64,000 nt of DNA from Streptomyces prunicolor NBRC 13075 (GTDB lineage Bacteria > Actinomycetota > Actinomycetes > Streptomycetales > Streptomycetaceae), in contig NZ_BARF01000099.1 of the NCBI RefSeq assembly GCF_000367365.1, positions 1 to 64,000 of the forward strand, read 5' to 3'. The notes under the pieces were generated by a model. It saw only the letters and a program-made list of their open reading frames with translations. It made no database searches and had not been told where the DNA came from. The position numbers were made by a program, and so were the translations under genes. This document shows, piece after piece, positions 49,903 through 58,657 of this stretch. Position 1 is the stretch's first letter, and every line of letters begins with the position of its first letter.

Positions 49903-50742
49903 ATGTCCCAACCGGCTCAGGAAACTCAGGAGCCCGAGGCCCCGCATCTCGACTTCCAGGGGACGACCCCCTACGAGGACTACGTCCAGGCCGACGTCCT
50001 CACCCACCTCCAGCACACCCGCTCCGACGACCCCGGCGAGATGGTCTTCCTCGTCACCACCCAGGTCATGGAGCTGTGGTTCACCGTCATCGTCCACGAG
50101 TGGGAGACCGCCGCACGGGCCCTGCGCGAGGACCGGGTGCCGGTCGCGATCGACGCGCTGAAGCGCTCCGTACGGGAACTCGACGCGCTCAACGCCTCCT
50201 GGCGGCCCCTCGGCCAGCTCACGCCGGCCCAGTTCAACTCCTACCGTGCCGCCCTCGGCGAGGGCTCCGGCTTCCAGTCCGCGATGTACCGCCGGATGGA
50301 GTTCCTGCTCGGCGAGAAGTCCGCGTCCATGCTCGTCCCGCACCGCGGAGCGCCGCGCGTGCACGCCGAGTTGGAGAAGGCCCTGCACGAACCGAGCCTC
50401 TACGACGAGGTGTTGAGGCTCCTCGACCGGCGCGGGCACGCCGTTCCCGAGGCCGTACTGACGCGTGACGTGACGCTGCGGTACGAGCCGTCGGAGGCCG
50501 TCGAGGAGGTGTGGACCGCCCTCTACTCCGGTGACGCCGGCGACGAACTCGCCCGGCTCGGCGAGGCGTTGACCGATGTCGCCGAACTGGTCTGGCGATG
50601 GCGCAACGACCATCTCGTCGCCACCCGGCGCGCGATGGGCGCCAAGACCGGGACCGGTGGCTCCGCGGGCGTGGCCTGGCTGGAGAAGCGGGCCCAGAAG
50701 AACGTGTTCCCCGAGCTGTGGACGGCGCGGTCCCATGTCTGA
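49903..50742 (+). CDS. kynA: Tryptophan 2,3-dioxygenase
   Basis: 279 residues: TPYEDYVQADVLTHLQHTRSDDPGEMVFLVTTQVMELWF, GQLTPAQFNSYRAALGEGSGFQSAMYRRMEFLLG, and heme-pocket end WRNDHLVATRRAMGAKTGTGGSAGVAWLEKRAQKNVFPELW. It opens tryptophan to N-formylkynurenine with heme iron. The distal-pocket His of the usual QHQ motif is Thr here (FLVTTQ). Overlaps kynU by 8 bases. Confidence 0.92.
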   Translation: MSQPAQETQEPEAPHLDFQGTTPYEDYVQADVLTHLQHTRSDDPGEMVFLVTTQVMELWFTVIVHEWETAARALREDRVPVAIDALKRSVRELDALNASWRPLGQLTPAQFNSYRAALGEGSGFQSAMYRRMEFLLGEKSASMLVPHRGAPRVHAELEKALHEPSLYDEVLRLLDRRGHAVPEAVLTRDVTLRYEPSEAVEEVWTALYSGDAGDELARLGEALTDVAELVWRWRNDHLVATRRAMGAKTGTGGSAGVAWLEKRAQKNVFPELWTARSHV

Positions 50743-51943
50743 ACTTGCCGCAGAAGCAGAGAAGTTGGACGCCATCGATGAACTGGCGCGCGTGCGTTCG
50801 CAGTTCGTCCTCGATGGCGTGGTCTATCTGGACGGGAACTCGCTCGGCGCGCTGCCGGTCGGTGTTCCGGGGCGGGTCGAGGACGTCGTACGGCGTCAGT
50901 GGGGCGAGTTGCGGATCCGGTCCTGGGACGAGAGCGGGTGGTGGACCGCGCCCGAGCGGATCGGTGATCGGATCGCTCCGCTGGTCGGGGCGGCGGCCGG
51001 GCAGATCGTCGTCGGCGACTCCACAAGTGTCAATGTCTTCAAGGCACTTGTGGCTGCTGTGCGGATGGCGGGCGAGGGTCGGGACGAGATCGTCGTCGAC
51101 GCGACCACCTTTCCCACGGACGGGTACATCGCCGAGTCGGCGGCCCGGATGACCGGGTGCACGCTGCGGCCGGTGGCTCCGGCCGAGGTGCCGGGCGCGC
51201 TCGGCGAGCGTACGGCGGCGGTGCTCCTCAACCACGTCGACTACCGCACCGGGCGGCTGCACGACCTGCCCGCGCTCACGGCCGCGGTGCACGCGGCGGG
51301 TGCCGTGGTCGTCTGGGACCTGTGCCACAGTGCGGGCGCGCTGCCGGTCGGGCTCGACGAACACGGGGTCGACCTCGCGGTCGGCTGCACCTACAAGTAC
51401 CTGAACGGCGGCCCGGGTTCACCCGCGTATCTGTATGTGCGGCGGGAGTTGCAGGGGCGCTTCGACTCGCCGCTCCCCGGCTGGAACTCGCACGTCGAAC
51501 CCTTCGGTATGCGCTCCGAGTACGAACCCGCCGCCGGTGCCCTGCGCGGGCGCGTGGGCACGCCGGACATCCTGTCCATGCTCGCCCTGGAAGCCGCCCT
51601 CGATGTGTGGGACGGCGACGGGGAGGGAGAGGGCGTCTCGATCGGGGCGGTGCGTGCCAAGTCCCTTGCTCTGACGGACTTTTTCCTGGAGTGCGTGGGG
51701 GCGTACGTCCCGTCCGGGCACGTGGAGTCGGTGACTCCGGCGGCCCATGCGGAGCGCGGCAGTCAGGTCGCGCTGCGGTGCGAGGGCGCCGGGGACGTGA
51801 TGAAGCGGCTGATCGAGCGGGGCGTGGTCGGCGACTTCCGGCATCCCGATGTACTGCGGTTCGGATTCACGCCGTTGTACGTCGGGTTCGGGGACGTGGA
51901 GCGGGCGGCCCGGGTGCTGGGCGCTTCGCTGGAAGAGCAGTGA
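50735..51943 (+). CDS. kynU: Kynureninase
   Basis: 402 residues: VVYLDGNSLGALPVGVPGRVEDVVRRQWGE, GDSTSVNVFKALVAAVRMA, VLLNHVDYRTGRLHDLPAL, WDLCHSAGALPVGLDEHGVDLAVGCTYKYLNGGPGSPAYLYV (the Lys of YKYLNGG binds PLP), RVGTPDILSMLALEAAL. Cleaves kynurenine to anthranilate and alanine. ATG at 50735 inside the dioxygenase end implies coupled translation. Confidence 0.95.
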   Translation: MSELAAEAEKLDAIDELARVRSQFVLDGVVYLDGNSLGALPVGVPGRVEDVVRRQWGELRIRSWDESGWWTAPERIGDRIAPLVGAAAGQIVVGDSTSVNVFKALVAAVRMAGEGRDEIVVDATTFPTDGYIAESAARMTGCTLRPVAPAEVPGALGERTAAVLLNHVDYRTGRLHDLPALTAAVHAAGAVVVWDLCHSAGALPVGLDEHGVDLAVGCTYKYLNGGPGSPAYLYVRRELQGRFDSPLPGWNSHVEPFGMRSEYEPAAGALRGRVGTPDILSMLALEAALDVWDGDGEGEGVSIGAVRAKSLALTDFFLECVGAYVPSGHVESVTPAAHAERGSQVALRCEGAGDVMKRLIERGVVGDFRHPDVLRFGFTPLYVGFGDVERAARVLGASLEEQ

Positions 51944-52007
51944 TGAAACCACCGGCCGGTGGGGGCTGGTCGCGCAGTTCCCCGCGCCCCTTCGGGGCGC
52001 TGTCGAC

Positions 52008-52652
52008 CTAGCCCATCAGCCGCTGACCGTGCACATACACCCCTGCCACGGCGGCGGCCCGCGCGGCGAGCGCGGCCCGCTCCGCGGCAGGGGCGTCCGG
52101 GGCTGTGCCGGTGGTCAGCAACTCGTAGTAGAGGGGCGCCGATACGGCCCGTACGACCTGAGAGGGATCGGTCCCGGCAGGCAACTCCCCTCGTGCTACG
52201 GCCTGTTCGACACAGGGTGCCCACTCGGTGACCTGCACGTCGTAGAAGTGGCGCAGGGCCTCGGCCGTACGGGCGTCGCAGGTCGCGGCGGCGATGACGG
52301 CGCGGAACAGGGCGCCCCGGCGGGGATCGGCGAGCGTGCGCTGCACCAGCAGGGCGCCCGCCCGCAGGTCGCCGAGCAGTGAACCCGTCTCCTCGCGCGG
52401 CAGCGACTGTTCGGCCATGTCGACGAGGAGGTCCGCGACCAGCGCGGGCACCGAACCCCAGCGCCGGTACACCGTGGTCTTGCCGACCTCCGCCCGGCGG
52501 GCGACGTCCGAGAGGTCGAGCCGGTCGACACCGCGCTCGGCCAGCACGTCACCCGCGGCCCGTAGTACGGCCGTACGCACGCGTGCCGTGCGGCCACCGG
52601 GGCGCAGGGTGCCGGGTTCGGGTTCGGGTTCGGGTTCGGAGTCGGGGGACAT
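52008..52652 (-). CDS. TetR-family regulator
   Basis: 214 residues. An acidic repeat SPDSEPEPEPEPG precedes HTH ARVRTAVLRAAGDVLAERGVDRLDLSDVARRAEVGKTTVYRRWG, then a C-terminal ligand domain (TetR_C-like: LLGDLRAGALLVQRTLADPRRGALFRAVIAAATCDARTAEALRHFY). It sits between kynU and the probable formamidase on the opposite strand and diverges from the latter; it could control either. AGGAG before the ATG at 52652. Confidence 0.88.
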   Translation of the reverse strand: MSPDSEPEPEPEPGTLRPGGRTARVRTAVLRAAGDVLAERGVDRLDLSDVARRAEVGKTTVYRRWGSVPALVADLLVDMAEQSLPREETGSLLGDLRAGALLVQRTLADPRRGALFRAVIAAATCDARTAEALRHFYDVQVTEWAPCVEQAVARGELPAGTDPSQVVRAVSAPLYYELLTTGTAPDAPAAERAALAARAAAVAGVYVHGQRLMG

Positions 52653-52892
52653 GATGGGCTCCTGAGGGTGCTGATGCGGTGCCGTGACGGGCACGGCGTC
52701 AGCGTAACGAAACAGCAGAACCGTTTAACCCTCACCCAACGTGATATCCGCGTGTCCGCGCACGTCACCGGCCTGGTAGCGTCCCGCCAACGGCCGCAAT
52801 CTTCCCCAGGTCCGCCACATCCGAACCGTCCAAATCCTCCCCCAGTGCCGAAAGCCTGGGAGGTGCCCCCATCGTCGCTGAGAGGTTGGAGC

Positions 52893-53834
52893 ATGCCGGA
52901 CGACGCAGCCGCACGTGCCGTCGCAGAAGAGGAGTCGGCCTTCTCGCACCCCGCCGTCGACCCCGACAGCACCGCCGCGTACGGCGACCACCCCGACCAG
53001 GTGATCGACTTCTACGCCCCGCGCGGCGAACGCCTGCCGGGCGAGGCTCCACCCCTGGTCGTAGTACTGCACGGGGGCGCGTGGCGCGCCCCGTACGACC
53101 GCAGACACATCACCCCGTTCGCGGACTTCCTGGCGCGACGGGGGTTCGCGGTGGCCAACGTCGAGTACCGGCGGGGGCCTGCGAGTCCTGCGGCGGGCAC
53201 CTCAATTCCGGCGCAGGGCAGCGCGATCGGCTCCGCGACTGGCTCTGCGGAGGGCGCTGCCGGGGGCCCGGTCGCGGGGCGCTGGCCGGACACCTTCGAC
53301 GACGTCGCCGCCGCGCTGGACGCGCTCCCCGCGCTGGTACGGGAGGCGCTGCCGCAGGCCGATCCGCGTCGCACGGTGATCACCGGGCACTCGGCGGGCG
53401 GTCACCTCGCGCTGTGGGCGGCGGCCCGGCACGTCCTCCCGAAGGACGCCCCCTGGCGCACCGACGCCCCCGCCGCGCTGCGCGGCGTGATCGCCCTCGC
53501 CCCGATCGCCGACTTCACGGTCGCCGAGGAGCTGGCGGTGTGTGACGGAGCGGCCGCCCAACTCCTGGGCGGAGAAGCCAAGTTCGCCGAGCGCCTGCCG
53601 TACGCGGACCCCACGCTCCTGCTCCCCACCGGCATCGCCACCACCCTCGTCCAGGGCCGCGCCGACCTCGTCGTCCCGCAGGCGGTCGCCGAGTCCTACG
53701 CGGACGCGGCGGCGAAGTCCGGCGAGGTCGTCGGCCTCACGCTGCTGGAGGACGTCGGTCACTTCCCGCTGATCGACCCGGCGGCGGACGCGTGCGCGGT
53801 GGTGGCAGAGGAGATCGCCCAGCTGGCGTGGTGA
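52893..53834 (+). CDS. Alpha/beta hydrolase, probable kynurenine formamidase
   Basis: 313 residues: IDFYAPRGERLPGEAPPLVVVLHGGAWRAPYDRRH (HGGxW oxyanion motif), TVITGHSAGGHLALWAA (nucleophile Ser), VQGRADLVVPQAVAESY (Asp) and DVGHFPLID (His). The HGGxW plus GHSAGGH pattern fits arylformamidase/KynB-like enzymes that turn N-formylkynurenine into kynurenine, and the neighbouring kynA and kynU support this. A general esterase is the alternative. An Ala/Gly/Ser-rich insert lies at ~res 105-130. I chose the ATG at 52893. Confidence 0.75.
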   Translation: MPDDAAARAVAEEESAFSHPAVDPDSTAAYGDHPDQVIDFYAPRGERLPGEAPPLVVVLHGGAWRAPYDRRHITPFADFLARRGFAVANVEYRRGPASPAAGTSIPAQGSAIGSATGSAEGAAGGPVAGRWPDTFDDVAAALDALPALVREALPQADPRRTVITGHSAGGHLALWAAARHVLPKDAPWRTDAPAALRGVIALAPIADFTVAEELAVCDGAAAQLLGGEAKFAERLPYADPTLLLPTGIATTLVQGRADLVVPQAVAESYADAAAKSGEVVGLTLLEDVGHFPLIDPAADACAVVAEEIAQLAW

Positions 53835-53905
53835 GCGGCCGGGGGAGTGGTGGGTGGCTGCCGGTTGTCGCTCGGCGGTCCCGGTTGTCGGTCGGCCGTC
53901 CCGGT

Positions 53906-53925
53906 CATACCCGTAATACCTGAGA
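53906..53925 (+). promoter_or_regulatory. CATACCCGTAATACCTGAGA motif, copy 1
   Basis: 20-base element 112 bases upstream of the hydrolase start at 54038, matching copy 2 at 58572-58591 at 18 of 20 positions. Both lie ahead of transcription units that include DesK/NarL-type two-component genes, so a shared operator or promoter is likely. Preceded by direct repeats of CCCGGTTGTCG (53861-53890). Confidence 0.55.
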
Positions 53926-54037
53926 GCTACGACGCAGGTGAGCTCCCTGGTGTGACGCGGACGACGTGCCCCGATCCGTAATTTTCCTTCCAGATGAGCC
54001 CGGCGGTCGGCCGGGCGGACCGGGAGGGGAGACGGGG

Positions 54038-55150
54038 ATGAGGGCGGGGACGGGGCTCGATACGGGGGTGGGGCTCGACACGGGGACGGCGCTCGGGTCG
54101 GGGGTGGCGCTCCGGTCGGGGGCGGCCGAGGCGGCAACTGCCGAGCCGGATACGGAAGTTGCCGGGGCTGCCGTGCCGCGGGCGAGCAGGCGTCGCCGTA
54201 CCGGCAGATGGCGTCGTGCCCTGCTCGCCGCGTTCGTCACCGGTGCCGTGGTGATCCCCCTCTCGGCCGCGGCGCAGCCGGTGATTCCCGCGCCGGTGCC
54301 TGCCGTGCTCCCTCCGCTCACGGCGGGCACGTTGGACGAGGTGTATGCCGCCAACCGGGCCAATGCCGCCGAGGCGTCCCGGATGGCCGGCGCCGACGGC
54401 GACGACCGTCGTGCGGCGGCGGACCGCGGGATGGCCGATCCGGATCGTGACTTCCTCGCGTTCGACGGCCGCGGGTCGGGTCAAGCGACCGGAGTCTTCG
54501 GCGACTTGGCGCACGCCGACCGCGTGGCCGTCCTGGTCCCGGGTTCGGACACCACGCTCGACACCTACGACCGCTTCCGCGCGACCGCGCTCAACCTGCA
54601 CAGCCAACTGACCCGGGACGCCCCCAACTCCCGTACGGCGGTGGTCTCCTGGCTCGGCTACGACACCCCGCGCACGGTGAGCAGCACCGTCCTGACGCCG
54701 ACCAGAGCGGACCAAGCGGCCCCACACCTACGGGAGTTCGTACGCCAGCTGCACACCATCACCGGCCGCGAGGCGCACCTCACGCTCGTGTGCCACTCGT
54801 ACGGCACGGTCGTCTGCGGCCGGGCCGCCCCCGGTCTGGCCGTGTCCGGCATCACCCTGATCGGCAGCCCCGGTACGGGAGTTGACTCCGCCGCCGGCCT
54901 GCACACCCCGGCCCGCGTCTGGGCGGCACGCGGCGCCGACGACTGGGTCGGCGGTGTCCCGCACGTCAGCGCGGACCTGTTCGGCACGACCGTCGGCTTC
55001 GGCACCGACCCGGTGTCCCCGGCGTTCGGCGCCCAGGTCTTCGCGGCCGGCGACGTCGGCCACAGCGACTACTTCGCCCCGGGCACGGCCTCCCTGGCCA
55101 ACCTCGCCCGGATCGTCCTGGGCGAGACCTCGGAGGTGACCCATGCGTGA
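54038..55150 (+). CDS. Membrane-anchored DUF1023 alpha/beta hydrolase
   Basis: 370 residues. A repetitive N terminus (GTGLDTGVGLDTGTALGSGV) and basic patch precede a membrane helix (ALLAAFVTGAVVIPLSAAAQ). The DUF1023 hydrolase domain follows: VAVLVPGSDTTLDTYDRF, TAVVSWLGYDTPRTV, LTLVCHSYGTVVCG (Ser nucleophile), DVGHSDYF (His). Extracytoplasmic lipase/esterase-like, substrate unknown. I chose the ATG at 54038, with GGGAGGGGAG upstream. Overlaps the acyltransferase gene by 8 bases. Confidence 0.8.
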   Translation: MRAGTGLDTGVGLDTGTALGSGVALRSGAAEAATAEPDTEVAGAAVPRASRRRRTGRWRRALLAAFVTGAVVIPLSAAAQPVIPAPVPAVLPPLTAGTLDEVYAANRANAAEASRMAGADGDDRRAAADRGMADPDRDFLAFDGRGSGQATGVFGDLAHADRVAVLVPGSDTTLDTYDRFRATALNLHSQLTRDAPNSRTAVVSWLGYDTPRTVSSTVLTPTRADQAAPHLREFVRQLHTITGREAHLTLVCHSYGTVVCGRAAPGLAVSGITLIGSPGTGVDSAAGLHTPARVWAARGADDWVGGVPHVSADLFGTTVGFGTDPVSPAFGAQVFAAGDVGHSDYFAPGTASLANLARIVLGETSEVTHA

Positions 55151-56429
55151 GCAGACCCTGAGCCACACGACGGACGGGACACGGCGGATACAGCGGATGC
55201 GGCGGATACGGAGGATGCGGCAGACACGGCGGATACGGCTCGACACTGATCGCATACGGCGCGGCGCCGCCCGTGTCGACGCCGGCACCCCGCCCGGCCG
55301 GGACCGTGCCGTGGACGCCCTGCGCGCCTTCGCGATCCTCGGTGTCGTTCTGGGCCACTGGCTGGTGACGGCGCTGGTCGCGGACAGCGGCACGCTGCAC
55401 ACGGCGAGCCCGTTGCAGGACATGCCGTGGCTGGCGCCCATCTCCTGGGTGTTCCAGACGCTGGCGGTGTTCTTCCTGGTGGGCGGGCATGTGGCGACCC
55501 GTGGTTACGCCTCCGCGCGGGCCCGGGGCGCAACGTACCGTCAATGGCTGACCGGCCGACTGTCCCGGCTGTTCCGGCCTGCGGCAGCCGTCCTCACCCT
55601 GTGGACGGTGACGGCCGTCGCGCTGCTCCTGTCCGGCACGGACTTCGAAACGGTCCGCACCCTGGTCAAGCTGGCGCTGTCGCCGCTGTGGTTCCTGGTC
55701 GTGTTCGCGGGGCTGACGGCGGCCACTCCGTTCCTGACCCGGCTGAACCCGCTGTGGCCGCTGGCCGTCGTACTGCACGTGGACCTGATCCGTTTCGGGC
55801 TGGGCGGCCCGTCCTGGCTCGGCTGGGTGAACGTGGCGGCCGGCTGGCTGGTGCCGTACACCCTGGGCGCGGCATGGACCCGGGGGGAGTTGGACCGTGC
55901 CCGAGCGGGCTGGGTCCTGCTGGCGGGCGGTGCGGCGGCGACGGCGGCGCTCGTCCTCTGGGCGGGCTACCCGGCGTCGATGGTCGGCGTCCCCGGCGGC
56001 ACGATCTCCAACCTGGACCCGCCGACCCTGGCCGCCGTCACCTTCGGCCTGGCCCAGTGCGGCCTGGCCCTGCTCCTCCGTGACCGCCTGCGCCGCACGA
56101 TGCGCCGCCCGCTCGCCTGGTCGGCGGTGGCCCTGGTCAACCTCTCCGCGATGACGATCTTCCTCTGGCACCAGACAGCCCTGATGGCCACCACGGCCAC
56201 GACCATCCCCGCGGGCCACCTGCTCGGCCTGCACACCCGCCCCGACGAGCTGACGTGGGTCGCGGCCCGAGTGGCCTGGCTCCCGGTGTTCGCACTCGCC
56301 CTGACGATCTGTTGGACGGCGTTCAGGACGTACGAACAGGATCCGCGCCCGCGCACGGTCCGTACCGGCATCCGTACTCGCGCCCGCGCCCGCACCCGCA
56401 TCCGAGCGAAGACCCCTCACCGTGCCTAG
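55143..56429 (+). CDS. Acyltransferase-3 family membrane protein
   Basis: 428 residues with about ten membrane helices and the family start GRDRAVDALRAFAILGVVLGHWLV. Acyltransferase-3 proteins O-acylate extracytoplasmic sugars or lipids. Both ends are Arg-rich: an N-terminal RIQRMRRIRRMRQTRRIR from a 9-base tandem repeat (CGGATRCGG-like, ~55183-55240), and a C-terminal RTGIRTRARARTRIRAK. Coupled to the hydrolase gene before it and the histidine kinase after it. Confidence 0.82.
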   Translation: MREQTLSHTTDGTRRIQRMRRIRRMRQTRRIRLDTDRIRRGAARVDAGTPPGRDRAVDALRAFAILGVVLGHWLVTALVADSGTLHTASPLQDMPWLAPISWVFQTLAVFFLVGGHVATRGYASARARGATYRQWLTGRLSRLFRPAAAVLTLWTVTAVALLLSGTDFETVRTLVKLALSPLWFLVVFAGLTAATPFLTRLNPLWPLAVVLHVDLIRFGLGGPSWLGWVNVAAGWLVPYTLGAAWTRGELDRARAGWVLLAGGAAATAALVLWAGYPASMVGVPGGTISNLDPPTLAAVTFGLAQCGLALLLRDRLRRTMRRPLAWSAVALVNLSAMTIFLWHQTALMATTATTIPAGHLLGLHTRPDELTWVAARVAWLPVFALALTICWTAFRTYEQDPRPRTVRTGIRTRARARTRIRAKTPHRA

Positions 56430-56439
56430 GGTTGACCGG

Positions 56440-57810
56440 ATGAACGCAGCCGCCGACGGTGCCGAGCCCTCGCGCACCGCACCCACTCTGTTCCCGGGAC
56501 ACCGCTGGCTGCGTCACGTCACGTACGTCCTCGTCTCCCTCGCCGCCCTCGGCCTCTCCCTGGCCGGCATGGACGAGACGATGAGCGCGTACGAACTGGG
56601 CGCGCTCCAGGGTCTGTTGGCGGGCTTCGGGCAGGGCGTCGCCCTGGTCCTCGCCCTGCGTCGGCCCGTTCCCGCCTGGGCGCTGTCCCTCACCGCGACG
56701 GCTGTCACCGCGCTGGCCGCACGTGCGGCCATGGATCCCCGCGCCGCCCTGCCCGACGGCTCGTCCCCGGGCCCGGACTGGCCCTGGAGCACCACCGAAA
56801 TCATCGTCCAGGCCGTCGTACTCCTCCTCCTGGCGCTGCGCGTACCCACTCGCAGAGCCCTCGCCGCGCTGGCCGCGACCGCGCTGACGACGTTCGTCAT
56901 CCAGGGGGTGCTCGGCGCCCAGAGCTACTCCTCGACGGGCACGGTCGCGGTCGCCGTCTGCGCGGTGGCCGTCCTCGTCGGCACCGCCCTGCGCGGTCGC
57001 AGTGAGGCCCGTACCCAACTCGTGGAGCAGGTGACGATCACGGCGGAGGAGCGCAACCGCCGCACCCTCCTGGAGGAGCGCAGCCGTATCGCGCGCGAAC
57101 TGCACGACGTGGTCGCCCACCACATGTCGGTGATCTCCATCCAGGCCCAGGTCGCGCCCCTCCTGGTCGAGAACCCGTCGGAGGAACTCAAGGAGAACCT
57201 CGACGGCATCCGGCAGAACGCCCTCGAAGCCCTCGCCGAACTGCGCCGGGTCCTCGGCGTGCTCCGCTCGGCGAACCCGGAGTATCCCGACGACCCGTAC
57301 GCCGTGGGCGGCGCCGGCACCGGTGCCGCCCCCGACGCCCCGCAGCCCACCCTGGACCGCCTGGACGCCCTCCTCGAGAACACCAGGGCCGCCGGTCTCG
57401 ACGTACGCAGCGAGGTCAGGGGCGAGGCGCGGGCGCTGGCACCCGGCGTGGAGCTGTCGGCGTACCGGATCATCCAGGAGGCGCTCAGCAACGCGCTGCG
57501 GCACGCGCCCGGTTCCACGGTCGTCGTCGAGGTCACCCACGCCCCCGAGGGGCTGGAGCTGACGGTCACCAACTCCCGCCCGCAGCAGGCCGCCCCGCCC
57601 TCGCCGGGCGCCGGGCACGGCCTGCTCGGGATGCGGGAGCGCGCGATGATGCTCGGCGGACACCTGACCGCGGGGAGAACGTTCCAGGGCGGCTTCACGG
57701 TCGTCGCGTTCCTGCCGAGGGACGGCGTCGCGCTCCCCGACGAACCCGTTGACCCCGACGAACTCGCCGCCCCCGAAATCATCTTCCCGACAGGAGACGA
57801 GAAACCATGA
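56440..57810 (+). CDS. Two-component sensor kinase, HisKA_3/DesK type (pair 1)
   Basis: 456 residues. Four or five membrane helices (res ~20-185), dimerisation/phosphoacceptor motif EERSRIARELHDVVAHHMSVISIQAQ (the first His of ELHD), and HATPase with YRIIQEALSNALRHAPGS and GHGLLGMRERAMMLGG. DesK-like kinases sense membrane or envelope state. I chose the ATG at 56440; GTG 56422 overlaps the previous stop and has no ribosome-binding site. Stop overlaps the regulator ATG. Confidence 0.9.
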   Translation: MNAAADGAEPSRTAPTLFPGHRWLRHVTYVLVSLAALGLSLAGMDETMSAYELGALQGLLAGFGQGVALVLALRRPVPAWALSLTATAVTALAARAAMDPRAALPDGSSPGPDWPWSTTEIIVQAVVLLLLALRVPTRRALAALAATALTTFVIQGVLGAQSYSSTGTVAVAVCAVAVLVGTALRGRSEARTQLVEQVTITAEERNRRTLLEERSRIARELHDVVAHHMSVISIQAQVAPLLVENPSEELKENLDGIRQNALEALAELRRVLGVLRSANPEYPDDPYAVGGAGTGAAPDAPQPTLDRLDALLENTRAAGLDVRSEVRGEARALAPGVELSAYRIIQEALSNALRHAPGSTVVVEVTHAPEGLELTVTNSRPQQAAPPSPGAGHGLLGMRERAMMLGGHLTAGRTFQGGFTVVAFLPRDGVALPDEPVDPDELAAPEIIFPTGDEKP

Positions 57811-58502
57811 CGAGCGGCACCAGCGGCACCACCGGCGCCATCCGCGTACTCATCGCCGACGACCAGCAGATGGTCCGGCAGGGCTTCACCGTGCTGCTCA
57901 ACGCCCAGCCCGGCATAGAAGTGGTCGGCCAGGCGGTCGACGGCCTGGACGCGGTGGCCAAGGTCGCCGAACTCGCCCCGGACGTCGTCCTCATGGACAT
58001 CCGCATGCCCGAACTCGGCGGCATCGAGGCCACCCGCCGCATCACCGTCGCGACCCCGCAGATCAAGGTGCTGGTGCTCACCACCTTCGACCTCGACGAG
58101 TACGTCTACGAGGCGCTGCGGGCGGGCGCCTCCGGCTTCCTCCTCAAGGACGCGTCCGCCGATCAACTGGCCGAGGCGGTACGGGTGGTGGCGGCCGGCG
58201 ACGCGCTGCTCGCGCCCGGTGTCACCCGGCGTCTGATCGCCGAGTTCTCTCGGCTGAACGGGACACCGCGCACCCCGCTCAAGTCACGCGTCGGCGACCT
58301 CACCGAGCGCGAGACGGAGGTCCTCGCGCTGATCGCGCAGGGCCTGTCGAACGCGGAGATCGCCGAGCATCTGATCGTCGCCGAGCAGACCGTGAAGACC
58401 CATGTGGGCCGCATCCTGGTGAAGTTGGGGCTGCGGGACCGCACGCAGGCGGCGGTGTTCGCCTACGAGTCGGGGCTGGTCCGGCCGGGCGGCGGCCGCT
58501 GA
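57807..58502 (+). CDS. NarL-family response regulator (pair 1)
   Basis: 231 residues. Receiver: RVLIADDQQMVRQGF, VVLMDIRMPELGG (phospho-Asp), VLVLTTFDLDEYVYEAL, GASGFLLKDAS. LuxR HTH: LTERETEVLALIAQGLSNAEIAEHLIVAEQTVKTHVGRIL. ATGA overlap with its kinase gene. Likely binds the repeated motif found upstream of both units (inference). Confidence 0.93.
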   Translation: MTSGTSGTTGAIRVLIADDQQMVRQGFTVLLNAQPGIEVVGQAVDGLDAVAKVAELAPDVVLMDIRMPELGGIEATRRITVATPQIKVLVLTTFDLDEYVYEALRAGASGFLLKDASADQLAEAVRVVAAGDALLAPGVTRRLIAEFSRLNGTPRTPLKSRVGDLTERETEVLALIAQGLSNAEIAEHLIVAEQTVKTHVGRILVKLGLRDRTQAAVFAYESGLVRPGGGR

Positions 58503-58571
58503 AGCCACGGCGACCACGGGAGCCACGGCGCCCACGGGAGCCACCCGTGCCCGTGAAACCAGGCCGTCAGG

Positions 58572-58591
58572 CATACCCGTAGTACTTGAGA
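58572..58591 (+). promoter_or_regulatory. CATACCCGTAGTACTTGAGA motif, copy 2
   Basis: 18 of 20 bases match copy 1 at 53906-53925. It lies 66 bases upstream of the second kinase gene in the 155-bp gap between the two two-component systems. Confidence 0.55.
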
Positions 58592-58657
58592 CGGACGGAC
58601 CAGGACCCTTCTCACAGGTGACGACGGCTACCCGCCCCGCCGCCTACCGTTTTGAAT

